DNA from: Byssochlamys sp. IMV 00236
Taxonomy: Eukaryota > Ascomycota > Eurotiomycetes > Eurotiales > Thermoascaceae
Length of the DNA: 64,000 nt
Direction of reading: 5' to 3'
NCBI GenBank assembly: GCA_001931875.2
Contig: MSJH02000837.1
Location: 186,001-250,000, forward strand
The position numbers were made by a program, and so were the translations under genes. Positions 35,799 to 47,148 of the stretch are shown here, piece by piece (the first letter of the stretch is position 1; each line of letters opens with the position of its first letter). The notes beneath the pieces are model-generated. The model was not told the DNA's origin and did no database searches. It worked only from the letters and a program-made list of their open reading frames with translations.

Positions 35799-38325
35799 TC
35801 AGTGGCATAGCGATATCCATTTGTCGACAACATCCTCCATGTCGTGTGCTATTCCCCACTGCGAGGCCAAGCAGCGGAACAACTTCTGCATCGAGTTCAG
35901 CTCGTACAGCAGATTTCTTGTTGTCCCACCAGTGGTCGGACCACGAAGTTCCCCTCGGATATAGCGGCTGGTTTCAGAACCAGGCATCATATCCCCGACC
36001 ACCAAGTCATCGTCTCCCTGAGATAAGAGCACCTCTCGCCAGACTGGCATCCGTGGAAGACACACGGAGGCCAGTCCCGCAAGTGAAAATAAAGTATAGA
36101 TAATCGCGGCAGCAAACAGAGAGCTGGGCATGTGGATAACATGCGCCCTGCCCCTGGGGAGCTGCTCTACGATGTCTTGAATCGCAACAGCGTGCAGTAA
36201 TGCTCGACGGGCGTCCCGGCTGTTCGCCCATTTGGCCAGATCCAACCTAGCCTTTGGTGCCTTATTCCCTCCACAGAGATGTTGGGTGATCCCGTAGATG
36301 GAGCAGACCTGGCTGCAAAGTAACGAGGAGTTCGTGACAGTATCCAGGCAGATAGTATGCCATCGTAGAAATATCTCTAGCTTCTCGGAACTAGACAGAT
36401 GAGTGTTGATCCCAATGCCTTCGTGCAGTTGGGCTAATGCCTTTCTCACGTCAGATCTCGCCGGGACACCAACAGTAGCCACGTTGTTTTCATCACAGTC
36501 TAGTATCAATGACTGGAATCCTTCCAAGATCACTCTGAGCGACAGGACGCTGAATGTGAGATCTAGAGGATAGGAGCTACTAGACGGCGAGAACAGAGAG
36601 CGGAAGATCAGTCGGAACGATGGCTGCTCCGTTTTCCGAGATCGCATCAGCACAATCCACTCGTCAGCTGTACTGGCGTTGAAAATGGCATCGTCACATG
36701 AGAGAGTGAGCGGATTAGCAACATGACGGACTGAAGTGCTGTCTCCAGACATCTGAGCCACAATACCATCGAGGATGTAATATGCCAAGATCGCACGCTG
36801 TTGAATCTCTCTGGCAGCCCAGGTCCGCCAGTGGTGTTCCTTCTCGGCATTGGAAGCGTTTAAGGAGGGGAGGTTCTCGACATTCCACGGCTCGCTGTCA
36901 AACATCCCACAATGTCTGGCCCAGAAGAATCCAAGCGCCCGAAATACCTGGCTTGTAGTACGAATTGCTTGATTCTACTGTCTGTCAGAAAATATCCACT
37001 ATGGCTTCAGTCAACATACCTTGGACAAAGCCCCGTACACTTGACCCAGTAGGGCTGTAATCACGAGTTGGACGCCTTTGCATACATCATATGGACCACG
37101 ATGTGTAATTAATGATTGCCACTACGCCATGTCAGTAACCAGTACGCGTCTTTGAAAGCAATCAACTCACCGAAGTTGCGACAGCTGTGTGGGCCAGACG
37201 CCATAGAGCCTCTCCCTGGAAGCAGTGAGAAAATGCCTGCATGGACGATTTTGGAAATAGTTTTGGCAGTATACACACCTTGCCAGCTGCATTCTTGGGT
37301 CCCAAGTATAGTGACCCGATAGCAATAGCATTGAGAAGTAACGGATGCGTGCACTCTCTAAAGACAAAGGTTGCTCGATGAAGAATGGGAAATGTAGGGA
37401 TGAAGCGGACAAAGAACATATGCAAACATTCATCAAGGAAAACAGATGTGATTGACGTTGCTTTTACGGCAGCAGTAACGCTAGAGGACTAGCCACATAT
37501 CAGTCTCCCTGTTAGTTTCAAAATAAGCTGGAAAAGACTCACGGAGCTGGTAACCATCTCTGTCACATCGTGCACCGCTTGATGTCCTTCCCCAGAAGGT
37601 ATTGCAGCTACCGAAGAACCTCTATCATCAAATGAGCTTGGAGAGTCGAGGTTGAAACCGCTCGGTGGTGGCACTGTTGGTGGGAATGGCAAGGTCCCCA
37701 GCGGGATCTGCCATTGGTCTGTAGTATCAGAGGACATGATCGTTTGGAATAATTCTTCTGCGTCGGGCCAAATTAGTCCGAAATCCAATTCTGTTCCTAC
37801 TGCGCCATGATGCAGGCCGGACACATCTTCAGATTGGGATCCTATCCATGTCTGGTCTTGTGTTGCTGGAGTTTGCATCGCAGCAACGGCAGTCCGGTCA
37901 TGACCATGGACACTCCCATCTTGCCATAGAGACACCGAGTCTGCCCTTGTAGGCTCAGAAGTAGATGGTGATAATGGTGTAGTATTCTTATTGCTGCTGC
38001 GGCGGGTGTGAAGCCTTTCATGGCGTATTAAGGCATCCTGACGAGCAAAGGGCCTTCTGCAGTCTTTGCAGACAAATGGTTTGGAGCCGGTGTCTTTAAG
38101 CATAGAAGTCCTTTGTTAGTTCGCGTGGACCATTTACCCTGCTTGACTTGTGGTTCGTTCTTACGACTGCGTTCATGTCTCTGCCCAATGGTCAGCTTAC
38201 TGATGAGGATGTCTCGAAACAGGACAGATCTCTACCCTTAGATGTTCTGCCTTGGAGAAAGCTTTCTGGCAGACCTTGCACACTGACTTTCTTGTGCCAT
38301 CTGCCATCGATCCGGTAGCTGTCAT
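35799..38325 (-). CDS. C2H2 zinc-finger transcription factor with fungal-specific regulatory domain
   Basis: Probable DNA-binding regulator. Exon 1 (38236-38325) starts MTATGSMADGTRK and carries the first half of finger 1 (CKVCQKAFSKAEHLR). A 16-nt exon (38165-38180) supplies RHERS and the exon from 38093 supplies the last His, giving a linker HTGSKPF. Finger 2 is CKDCRRPFARQDALIRHERLH. A Ser/Thr-rich linker follows, then several exons and the last exon 35799-36905. The C-terminal half has the fungal-specific transcription factor domain (PF04082 type) with segments LHMFFVRFIPTFPILH and LLNAIAIGSLYLG. The middle exon boundaries (about 36905-37540) are approximate. The gene is divergent from an MFS transporter; with the repeated heptamer nearby, it is a candidate local regulator. 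Confidence 0.86.
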
Positions 38326-39105
38326 CTTTGGGGGTTTGTCTTGTACAGTCGCAAGTCGCCGGCCGGATGAGCGTGGAGAAGACGACAACGTGTGGGGCAA
38401 AGCGGAGGCCGGGCGATCTTCTGGTTCTTGAACTGTTTCAACCGCCAGCCTACTACTACAGCCAAGGCAAGGCATCAGGAGTCGAGACCCCAAGTGCAAA
38501 GGAGGATGATTATCGCATCGTTTTTCCTTCCTATCAGCAGTGCAGGGTATCTTTCTGGCCGGGGACCACATGCAAGAAGCCGCGTGGAGACGAAGACCGC
38601 TATATACATAGTTCGCTATCCCGAACGCCTCCCCCATATTCGATCGGCTACCAAGCTTCGCTGACGTTTCCCCATAGTCACACGGATCTGATCCCACGGA
38701 TCTTTTCCTCAATCGCGCACGGCTTGCATGGCTTTTGGAACCGTTTGGGCGCCGTCCGCCACATGCGGAGATTGTCTCTCCGCTTCGTCATATCATGTCG
38801 CCGAGTATCGGCTAAGCCTGATGCTTAGCGTGTCGATTCCTTCTATTTGGCTGCGACATGGATACTGCATTGGTAGTTCCAGCTTTGCCCTCGGATGAAA
38901 ATGGGATGTGATAGTCGAACGACTAGTAAACATTGCCCATACATGTTGCATTATGTGACGGGATCGCTCCCCACGAAGATGTCCCTCGTTCGTACGGGCG
39001 TTGTCCTGGGAGCAGTTATAAGCCCCGGGGTCAGGACTTCTTCACAATACGGCTTGTCCCTCGTGTTTATCCAGTACTTAGTCGTTTCCATCCAATAGGG
39101 GAAGC
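38326..39105. promoter_or_regulatory. Shared divergent promoter of the C2H2 regulator and MFS transporter
   Basis: These 780 bp separate the two start codons. One copy of the cluster heptamer (TCCCCAC, 38968-38974) lies 132 bp upstream of the MFS ATG. No gene is seen here; the open frames at 38328-38828 are shadows or chance. Confidence 0.55.
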
Positions 39106-40870
39106 ATGTCGTCCACGAGAGAAGGCGACAAGGTGTCGCCAGAATCACAAACAGATGACGTCTCGCGTTCTATTAAGCAGGAGGACATCGATCTTATAGA
39201 GCAGGCCTCTCTTGGATCTCATGCTAGCCGGGCAAAGACTGCCATCGATGGACTCTCCCCAGCACACAAGGAGTTCCTCCTTCAAAGACATGGCAGTTTG
39301 GATCTGGATCCGGTGCCTTCATTTAGCGGTGCTGACCCATACAACTGGCCGACATGGAAGGTATTCAACCCAAAGCCTTTATAAATGGGACAAACTTCTA
39401 ATCTCAGGTTGAACTATACAGAAAAATATTAATCTCATCCTCGTGGCCTTTCACGCCATGATGGCGACGTTTACTGCCGGATCAATCATCCCAGCATATG
39501 AAGACATCGCCCAAGACTTCGGGGTCAGCATCCAGCGTGCATCGTACCTTACATCCCTCCAGATCGCGATTCTAGGCGGTGCTCCTCTTATATGGAGGCC
39601 GCTGTCCAATCGCTTTGGGCGTCGCCCAATCTTCCTCCTGTCGACGATCTGCAGCCTAGCAGGCAATATTGGCTGCGCCAAGAGTCCAGACTATGCATCG
39701 ATGGCAGCATGTAGGGCCATCGTGGCCTTCTTTATTTCCCCAGCGGCGGCGCTGGGAAGTGCCGTGGTTATGGAGACTTATTTTAAGAAGCAGCGTGCGC
39801 GTTACATGGGAATATGGACGGTGATGGTGACGCTAGGAGTTCCTGTTGGGCCATTGATATTTGGATTCGTCGCCTTTCGCGTAGGATACCGATGGATCTT
39901 CTGGATACTGGCCATAGTAAGGATATAAATCCAGCATCTACGGGGAAGACACTTATTAATTACCATTTGCTGCAGGTCAATGGTGTCCAATTCATCCTCT
40001 ACATCTTCTTCGGGCCAGAAACACGCTTCCTCGGGGATGACATCGACAGTCAAGCTTCCGAGTTCAGAAACCAGTATATTTCGCTCCGACGCATTGATAC
40101 CAAGCCACTCAGCCTCTGGGGATTCATCCGGCCATTGACTCTGGCGAAGAATCTGACCGTACTCATCCCGGCTGTCGCCTACGCAATGGTCTTCCTGTTC
40201 GGTAGCATCTTGATTACAGTGGAGATTCCCCAGCTTCTCCAGACGAAATTCAATCTCAACACAGAACAGGTGGGAATGCAATTCATCGGTGTTATCATCG
40301 GGTCTATCCTCGGTGAACAGCTAGGAGGATCCATGTCTGACGCGTGGATGGACCAACGCGCAAAACGAATCCGAACTCGACCTGAGCCCGAATTTCGACT
40401 TTGGCTGAGCTACATCGGTTTCATATTGACCATTGTCGGTTTGATTGTCTTCCTGGTTACAACTGAACAGGCGCCCAAGGGTCATTGGGTAGTGTCGCCT
40501 GTTGTTGGAGCTGCAATCGCCGCTTTTGGGAACCAAGTCGTGACCACCGTATTGGTCACCTATGCCGTGGACAGCCTACCACATGAAGCAGCCAGTGTTG
40601 GTGTATTTATCACTTTCGTCCGACAGATCTGGGGATTCATCGGGCCGTTCTGGTAAGTGTATAACTGTCGACGGAATTCTACTCCCTCATTTCGTGAGTA
40701 TCATAGCTAACATAACCAGGTTTCCTGACATGTTCGAGAGCATTGGCACAGCAGCTAGTGCAGGTGTCACGACTGCTCTCATGGTGGGCGTAAGTGCCAT
40801 CCCAACAATCCTATTGCACTGGCAAGGAAAGAAATGGCGATTTAGAGAAACCGAGTCCGCCCTGAAATGA
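39106..40870 (+). CDS. MFS transporter, DHA1 drug/polyamine-type H+ antiporter family
   Basis: Exons 39106-39360, 39422-39916, 39976-40652 and 40720-40870 join in phase. The cytosolic N-terminus of about 80 residues ends in DPYNWPTWKK, the hallmark just before helix 1 of fungal DHA1 transporters. Signatures are LIWRPLSNRFGRRPIFL (loop 2-3), ACRAIVAFFISPAAALGSAV, VTLGVPVGPLIFGFVA (motif C-like, antiporter type), YRWIFWILAI and FFGPETRFL. About 12 membrane helices are present. The subfamily exports drugs, polyamines or small organic acids; the substrate is unknown. It is transcribed divergently from the zinc-finger regulator and could move the substrate or product of the neighbouring enzymes. 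Confidence 0.9.
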
Positions 40871-42441
40871 TTTTCATCGTATTGTATAGCATGTATCGCT
40901 CATTGTATGTTGTCATTTGCGCATATGGGAATAAGAATGGAAAATGGAGAGTGAACACGAACGCTAATGCGAAAGCGCATGCTATTCATGATAATCTTTG
41001 CATCTGGCTCAGATTTTTCTTTTCTCGAAATTGATATGGTTCTCTATGAATCATCCAAATGGAACTTTTGAACACCTGTTTATATGGATAAGACCTTTCC
41101 ACCTGCTCTGCTTCAAGCAATCTCAAGTGGGATGACACGGAAAACAGATAAAGACCTGCACGAGTCCGCATCGACCGGCGTCGTATGATGTCTTTGATCC
41201 TGGTTTTCTTACCATCCTCCCTAGTCAGAACTGGATAGTTGGTCAGATCAACCCCTGCTCTTGCTATAGTTCTTATCCGACCGTCTCAGAATGAGTGTGT
41301 ACTAGACATTGTTAGCACGTGCTACGAGATTTAGTCTGCAGGCTATCATGGTCTATTACATCCGACGGTGAGTGTTTCGTTGCGAGAGATCGGAACGTAG
41401 GTATTGTCGTGTCATTCGGATCCCTCGCTGGATGCAGGACAAGCGGCCTTCTCGATGGAAGGGAAGGGGGCCAGCCTGAGAACCCAACGAAAAGCCAGTC
41501 GCCTGTTCTCAAGCCTCTCAGCTTTCATCACCTGCACATTCGATTATGCTTCGAAAAGCTTTGTTCGGCAATTTCCTTCGGGATAAGAAATACCGAGAGC
41601 AAGCACAAACAATCCAATAATGACGACTGGATCCAGAGGGCATTATCCGACGAGAGAAACGCACTTCCTCCCCGACAGCCGTCTCTACATGCCGACCACA
41701 AGTGTACATTACTTCTCCTCATTTAGAGCAGGGATATTTCCTTGGCCTCGTATCAAGCTTCACAAGTCGTCGCAGTAGAGTGTACCAATCCCATTTGGGA
41801 AAATTAAGAGGGGAGCAAATATTGTGGGGATGTCCATGCTGTGGGGATCGTGGGAATAATATTTTGTGGGGACGCTCTGAGATACCTACATCCCCACACA
41901 TTTCAGATATCCCTCTTCGGGTCTTTCGGCTGCTGTCAATTACCGACTAGATAGTCTAGATCAGTTCCCACCCCCGCGTAATGATCACCAAGCCAAGCTT
42001 GCTGCGGGAAAAGACTTTCCAAGCGCTGCAGATCCGTGTATGAGGATGATGTATGAGGATGGTGAATGCTATTACCAAGCGAAGACATATCAGAGGCGGC
42101 TATTCAGTAAGGGGGAGAATGTAGATTCCGAAGGGTAGAATGTAATACCTACTTATCAGCTGGCTATACATATATATATAACGCGAGTGTTGATAGAAAA
42201 TCCCATTCGAGTCCGAGTCTTTGTAATTCTAACTCCAAGTGACGACTAAGGAGATAAGGTAAGTAACCTGACTTGCCTTAATTTCTAGATCCAGTTTATC
42301 GTGGAGTTGCTGGTCGATCCATAATATTCCGGGCACCAATAATGCCCTGTTGATTTCACACCTCTCTCGCGCGCTCTCTATCTGCCCTTCCTCAGACAGC
42401 AACCAGTCGAAATAGCAATATAACAAGAGAAGAAAGTCAAA
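40871..42441 (+). promoter_or_regulatory. Long promoter region of the DUF3500 gene
   Basis: About 1.57 kb without a supported gene. It holds four copies of GTGGGGA/TCCCCAC within 74 bp (41824-41897) and a 12-bp palindrome TAGCACGTGCTA (41313-41324) with a CACGTG bHLH core. Open frames at 41319-41950 have no recognisable features. Confidence 0.55.
41824..41897 (+). promoter_or_regulatory. Cluster of four GTGGGGA heptamers
   Basis: Copies lie at 41824-41830, 41841-41847 and 41866-41872 on the + strand and at 41891-41897 on the minus strand. The last + copy and the minus copy form an inverted pair. The core GTGGGG fits CreA/Mig1-type or another C2H2 regulator's site. The cluster is about 550-620 bp upstream of the DUF3500 start. 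Confidence 0.6.
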
Positions 42442-43810
42442 ATGGCTACGGCTACGCAAACAATGACGAAACTCGAGAAGGCATCTGCCGCCTTTCGCAA
42501 GCACCTACCTGATCTCAACACGCCGCGGTTTCAGGAAGCGAAGCAGCAAGATGCCTATTCGTACGCAGAAGCGTTTCAGAAAAACCATGTTCCGCCGTGG
42601 TTGTATAATTTGACTAAGGCGTGGGAGAAGTTGTATGAGGAGCCGTATAAGGGCGTTACGAGCGATGGTTGGTGTCATTGTTAATTTTTTTGTGTTTTGG
42701 ATGTCGTAGACAAAGGGCAAATGCTGATAATGTGTTCAATCTACAGGAAACATCATTCCAGATCTGTTCAAGATCCAAGATGAGGGAGTAGACACTGGAA
42801 AGATCGTCCAGGCCACAGAAAATCTGTTATCGAAGCTCTCTCCCGAGCAGAAATCCAAGCTGCAGTATCCCGTCAACGCCCATGAATGGCGAGCATGGTC
42901 GAACCCAGAGTTTCTACTCAGACCATTCGGTCTCCGACTCGAGGAGCAGGATGAAAGTGTTGCCCGTGCGATCCTCGCTGTCATAGAAGCCTCACTTTCC
43001 CCAGAAGGCTACCAAAAGGCGCTGGGCGCTATGCGGATTAACCACTTCCTGGGCGAAGTGTGTGAAATTCCCAAGATCATGAACAAGTACTCGTACAATT
43101 TCCTGCTCTTTGGCACTCCCTCGACCACGGAAGCCTGGGGATGGAACATGTACGGACATCATCTGTGTCTGAACGTGTTCCTGAAGGGAAGTCAGATTGT
43201 GATTTCTCCAACTTTCACCGGTGCAGAGCCTAATGTCGTGGACGATGGCGAGTTCTACGGCACGCAGATCCTTCACCCAGAAGGTGATCTCGGTCTGAAG
43301 CTCATGCAGAGTCTGTCTGAATCTCAGCAGAAGCGAGCACAGATCTTCAAGAAGTTGCGCGACCCGGGCATGAAGCAGACAGGCGACTTGACCGTTGATC
43401 GATGGAATCGTGATGACCAGCGCCATCTCTGCGGTGCCTTTCGTGACAACCGCATTGTTCCCTATGAGGGGGTCCGTGTTTCCGAGTTTACTTCAGAACA
43501 GAAGAACCTCATTCTCGATATCGCGGAGCAATTCCTACTCTACCACCCGAAGAAAGCACGAGAGATCCGCAAGGCCCAGATCAAGGAACATTTCGATAAC
43601 GCCTATTTTTCTTGGATTGGCGAATACGGCGATGACGATCCATTCTATTTTCGAATCCAGTGTCCTATCATCATCTTTGAGTTCGACCACCATTCTGGTG
43701 TATTTTTGACGAATGAGGAGCCAGCAAAATTCCACATTCATACGATTGTGAGGACGCCAAATGGGGGCGATTATGGAAATGCGTTGAGGAACCCGGCGGA
43801 GAAGCTATAA
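42442..43810 (+). CDS. DUF3500 family protein
   Basis: Exons 42442-42667 and 42747-43810 join in phase to 429 residues. No signal peptide or membrane segment is visible, so it is probably cytosolic. The sequence fits the DUF3500 family, whose biochemical activity I do not know. Conspicuous segments are LRINHFLGEVCEI-like (residues about 195-205), the aromatic and His-rich TEAWGWNMYGHHLCLNVF, GTQILHPEGDLGLKLM, FRIQCPIIIFEFDHHSGVF and the terminal FHIHTIVRTPNGGDYG. The paired His clusters GHH, DHH and HIH could bind a metal. It is convergent with the FAH-family gene and shares its promoter heptamer, so a joint catabolic step is plausible. Confidence 0.88.
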
Positions 43811-44305
43811 TCAGTTATTCCTGTTGTCTGTATTGACGTACTTTGACCGTGCAACATAATATGAGTGAAAGATATAAAGTTGAAAAATATGGCCTTGTGG
43901 GACTTTGATTTCAGTATTGCGTTAGGATGATCAACCATGCCCGCCTTCGTATATCTGAGTTGACTATAAAGGATCCGAGGTCCTCGTCTCTATTGAGACA
44001 ACTATAGAATCTCTTTACACGCTAAATCTATGGTTCATAAAATACATTGGTACAATCACACTACTTGATAGCCTAGAGTATATAGTACACTCTTAATGTG
44101 GACCAGGCCAGTGTGGGGAACAGCTGACGGGAGCTCTGTCTACATGCAGGGAACTCCAACAAGAAAACGCAGAAGACAATCCATGTAAACTTACGCATTC
44201 GATGATAGCTGAGAATTTCATTTTTATATCCGTCCCTGAATATGGATATCTATAACAACTGTCTCTATAAAACAGACTTCCTGAAAATCCCCCAAGGATC
44301 CTCCC
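43811..44305. other. Convergent intergenic region DUF3500 / FAH
   Basis: About 500 bp, AT-rich, presumably both 3' UTRs. A single GTGGGGA lies at 44113-44119. No gene is visible. Confidence 0.5.
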
Positions 44306-45439
44306 TCACTCATTGACAAACTTGGTAATCAAAGTCCCCACATGAGGGAGCAACTCAACCGCAAATTCATCACCCGCCTTTAGGAAGTTCTTCGAAGCTG
44401 CGCCAACTCCAGGTGGTGTTCCTGTTAAAATGACAGTTCCTGCTGGTAAAGTTGTTCCTTGTGAGAGGAAGCTGATTAGTTGGGGAACGGTGAAAATCAT
44501 ATCTCTGTTTTCGATTGCGACACGTTAGTATTGAGATGTTTACGTTGGAAGAAAATAGTTATGGTTGTGCTTACTCTAGCCCGCAGTCTTGTACGGGGTT
44601 TCCGTTCTTCAGGCCCCGAATACGGAGCTTAGACGCGTCTGGGATCAATGAGGCCGAAGCCAGGACGGGTCCTGTTTGGCATGAACATCAGTATATCAGT
44701 ATATAGCTCCTTCTTCATCTATCATGATGAGACATACCCAAAGGACACGAGGTATCAAACCCCTTTGAAAAACACCACTGACTTTGCGCCATCTGTGACG
44801 TCCTACTGGAGATGTCGTTGGCGGCAGTATATCCGAGGACATAATCCAAAGCATCAGCTTCGCTAACGTTCTTCGCATCGCGGCCAATTACAATGGCCAT
44901 TTCAGACTCATAATCGCCCGTGTTATCGAGCTGGGTGATCTTTGGCAGAATTGAGTTTGCCGGCCATGGATCCGCAAGTGATGTGGCAGGCTTGAGGAAT
45001 AGCGGTGGTACCGCGGGGAGCGCCATGTTCATCTCCTTAGCATGGGAGACATACTGCCGTTGATACCCTTGTCAATCATCATCTATGAAACTTCCATGTA
45101 GGGAAACTCACGTTCAGCCCAATACATCTAATCGTGCCTACTTCCTGTTTCGTCAACGGGGAGAGAACCCTCCCGATCGTCTCGACAGTATCTGTCTTCT
45201 CTCCCGGCTGCAGCACCGATGTACCGGAGAAAAGGCGAACTTCTACATCCTGATTGCGGTATGTTGCCAATCCAACATCGATGCTGGCGTCGACTGGTTC
45301 TCCCAAGAGGATCTTTGACGCGTCTGACTTGGGAATAAAACGCACGAGACCTGTGGATTTATCAGAAGAAAATCTTTTGGCTGATCTGGTTCAATTGGAG
45401 GTTCTACTTACGCGAAAAACGCGATGCGATTGTTGCCAT
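44306..45439 (-). CDS. Fumarylacetoacetate hydrolase (FAH) family protein
   Basis: FAH-fold enzymes cleave or decarboxylate beta-diketo or acylpyruvate acids with a divalent metal. Five exons: the first starts at 45439 (MATIASRFS), then about 45080-45353 ([13 protein letters not shown]...IRCIGLN), an exon from YVSHAKEM to CPLG, a short exon [11 protein letters not shown]...QDCG, and the last from DMIFTV to the stop at 44306. Family motifs are [41 protein letters not shown] (metal ligands Glu-x-Glu), [19 protein letters not shown] and [10 protein letters not shown]. The protein is about 300 residues. It is closest to acylpyruvate hydrolase/HpcE-like members rather than true tyrosine-pathway FAH, which has an extra N-terminal domain. 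Confidence 0.91.
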
Positions 45440-45885
45440 TTTGGAAGCTATAACCAACCTATCGTAAAAAAATAATCAATGTACGATATGCGTCCTTTGT
45501 TAAAAGGTATGAGTTTACTCCATAAAGAAATTTTTGGGGATCCCGGATTTAGCCCCTCTCAATCGCTATCAATGGCCGGTGTCGACATAAAGCACATTAT
45601 CCACACATATTTGACCGGTGCAACTCCGTGATACAGCAACTGCGAGATGAGGAGGTGAAAATGCCGGCAGAATCTATACCCCGTGCCTAAGTTGACTCTC
45701 CTCTAAATATCGCTCCCCACACCAGGGAGGGGCAGCGTGGGGAGGGGCATTCGGATTTCCCACCGACGCAACGATCGCATCGCCGAGCTTTCAATAAATC
45801 GTAGAAAATATCATAAGGAATTCAATTTATTGCTGCCTGGATCATCGGAGAGAACAAAAGAATTGCAAGAATATACCTGGTCAAA
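45440..45885. promoter_or_regulatory. Shared divergent promoter of the FAH-family and 120-aa genes
   Basis: These 446 bp lie between the two starts. An inverted heptamer pair, TCCCCAC at 45714-45720 and GTGGGGA at 45737-45743, flanks a purine-rich spacer. It is the same element as in the DUF3500 promoter. Confidence 0.6.
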
Positions 45886-46378
45886 ATGTCTGAGTCTGGC
45901 CCTAAAGGACCTTACACGCTGGTCACCGTCAACACAGCGCCGGAACGAGCAAAGAGGCTCATTGGGCGCATGGTCGAGGCACTAAAGGACCGTTACACCA
46001 TTATCTACGCTGCAAACTGCGAGAGTGTGTTCACTTTCCTATACTTACTTGACTTTCTGGCCCTTTACTGATGTCTACGACAGCGATCGAGGAGGTAGCT
46101 CCTAAAGTCAAGGAATTTCAGCCTGACGTATTGGTAAGAGGAAGCAGCATTGAACATAATGCAGTATTTTGGATATGTCGAACCTGTGCTGACAATGAAA
46201 ATAGTTCTGTGCTTCAATGTGGACAGCCGAGCAAGCTGAAGAGATCCAAAACATCGGCAGGTCGCTCAGACCAGGTCTCAAGACACATGCCATCCCACAC
46301 GGTCTGCAAGTCGAGCGCGGTCCCGATGCTATCGTGGAACATCTACTAGAGGTCGTTCCTCCGCTGTTGGAAAGCTGA
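45886..46378 (+). CDS. Small conserved alpha/beta protein, function unknown
   Basis: Exons 45886-46024, 46084-46133 and 46205-46378 join in phase to 120 residues. The pattern is alternating strand and helix: YTLVTVNTAPERAKRLIGRMVEAL, YTIIYAANCETIEEVAP, FQPDVLFCASMWTAEQAEEIQNIG and LKTHAIPHGLQVERGPDAIVEHL. The last part ends VVPPLLES. This looks like a compact Rossmann- or receiver-type fold, with DVLFCAS at the strand where such folds carry functional residues, but I see no nucleotide-binding Gly motif and no receiver Asp pair. It has no signal peptide or membrane segment. It is divergent from the FAH-family gene. I cannot name a family; a ligand-binding or dehydrogenase-derived accessory role is only a guess. 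Confidence 0.72.
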
Positions 46379-47148
46379 GGAAAGTAAGATCGCCAACGAG
46401 CGAGGGCCTGTTTTGAGAAATGGACGAAGAGCTGATGTCAAGACAGTGTATTGCTGCATTAGACATTGTTGCCAGAGCTTTGTCCAGTGCTTCGTCTGGG
46501 GAGAACTAGACATATTCTTCAAAAATTATAGCTCTTAACCTCATGAGACCATGTAGCATGATTAGAGAGGATTCTTGTATATACTGCACCAAGATAGACT
46601 ATTCACTATAACATAGGTACCCAGGACATAGAACGACAGGGCTCGAATTGATCGTAGCGTCTCATATCAAGTCTGGAACGTCTCGTAGGGAATCGGAATC
46701 CCACAGGGCAAAAATAAATACCCCGTAACTATAAATGTATCCGGGAATAATAGAAAGAGTGATAAAGTGATCTCAATCTCATGGGCTCCTTGTTGGTCAG
46801 GTTGATCTCTAAGCTTGACTCTACCCTAGGTTGCTTGAAAGCGGCCCATTCTCCAAACCTGGGGAATGCTTTCCTCTATGCCGACTGATGCTTTCGCTAG
46901 GACCTCCATTTTGCGTGACTTGAGTATAGATTAGATGGTGTCGATTTAAAGTGATGAAAGGACCAAGTGGTTGTAGATGATTTGTACTCCTTGACCAATA
47001 AGATGTTCCACCTCCACATGCTGATATAATCGCAAATGGCTCTACGCCATCACGTGATGCTCTATTGCCATGGCTTCCAACCGGCAGTCTGGATAGGTAA
47101 TCTCTCCTTCGTTAGTTAACGTATACATTTCCAACCACAAGGCAGACC
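46379..47148. other. Intergenic region without visible features
   Basis: About 770 bp of mixed composition between two + strand genes. I see no gene, repeat or strong regulatory motif. Confidence 0.5.

Noticed and set aside
37116..37436. Several overlapping short frames on both strands
   Set aside because: They lie within the multi-exon regulator gene and are shadows or exon pieces.
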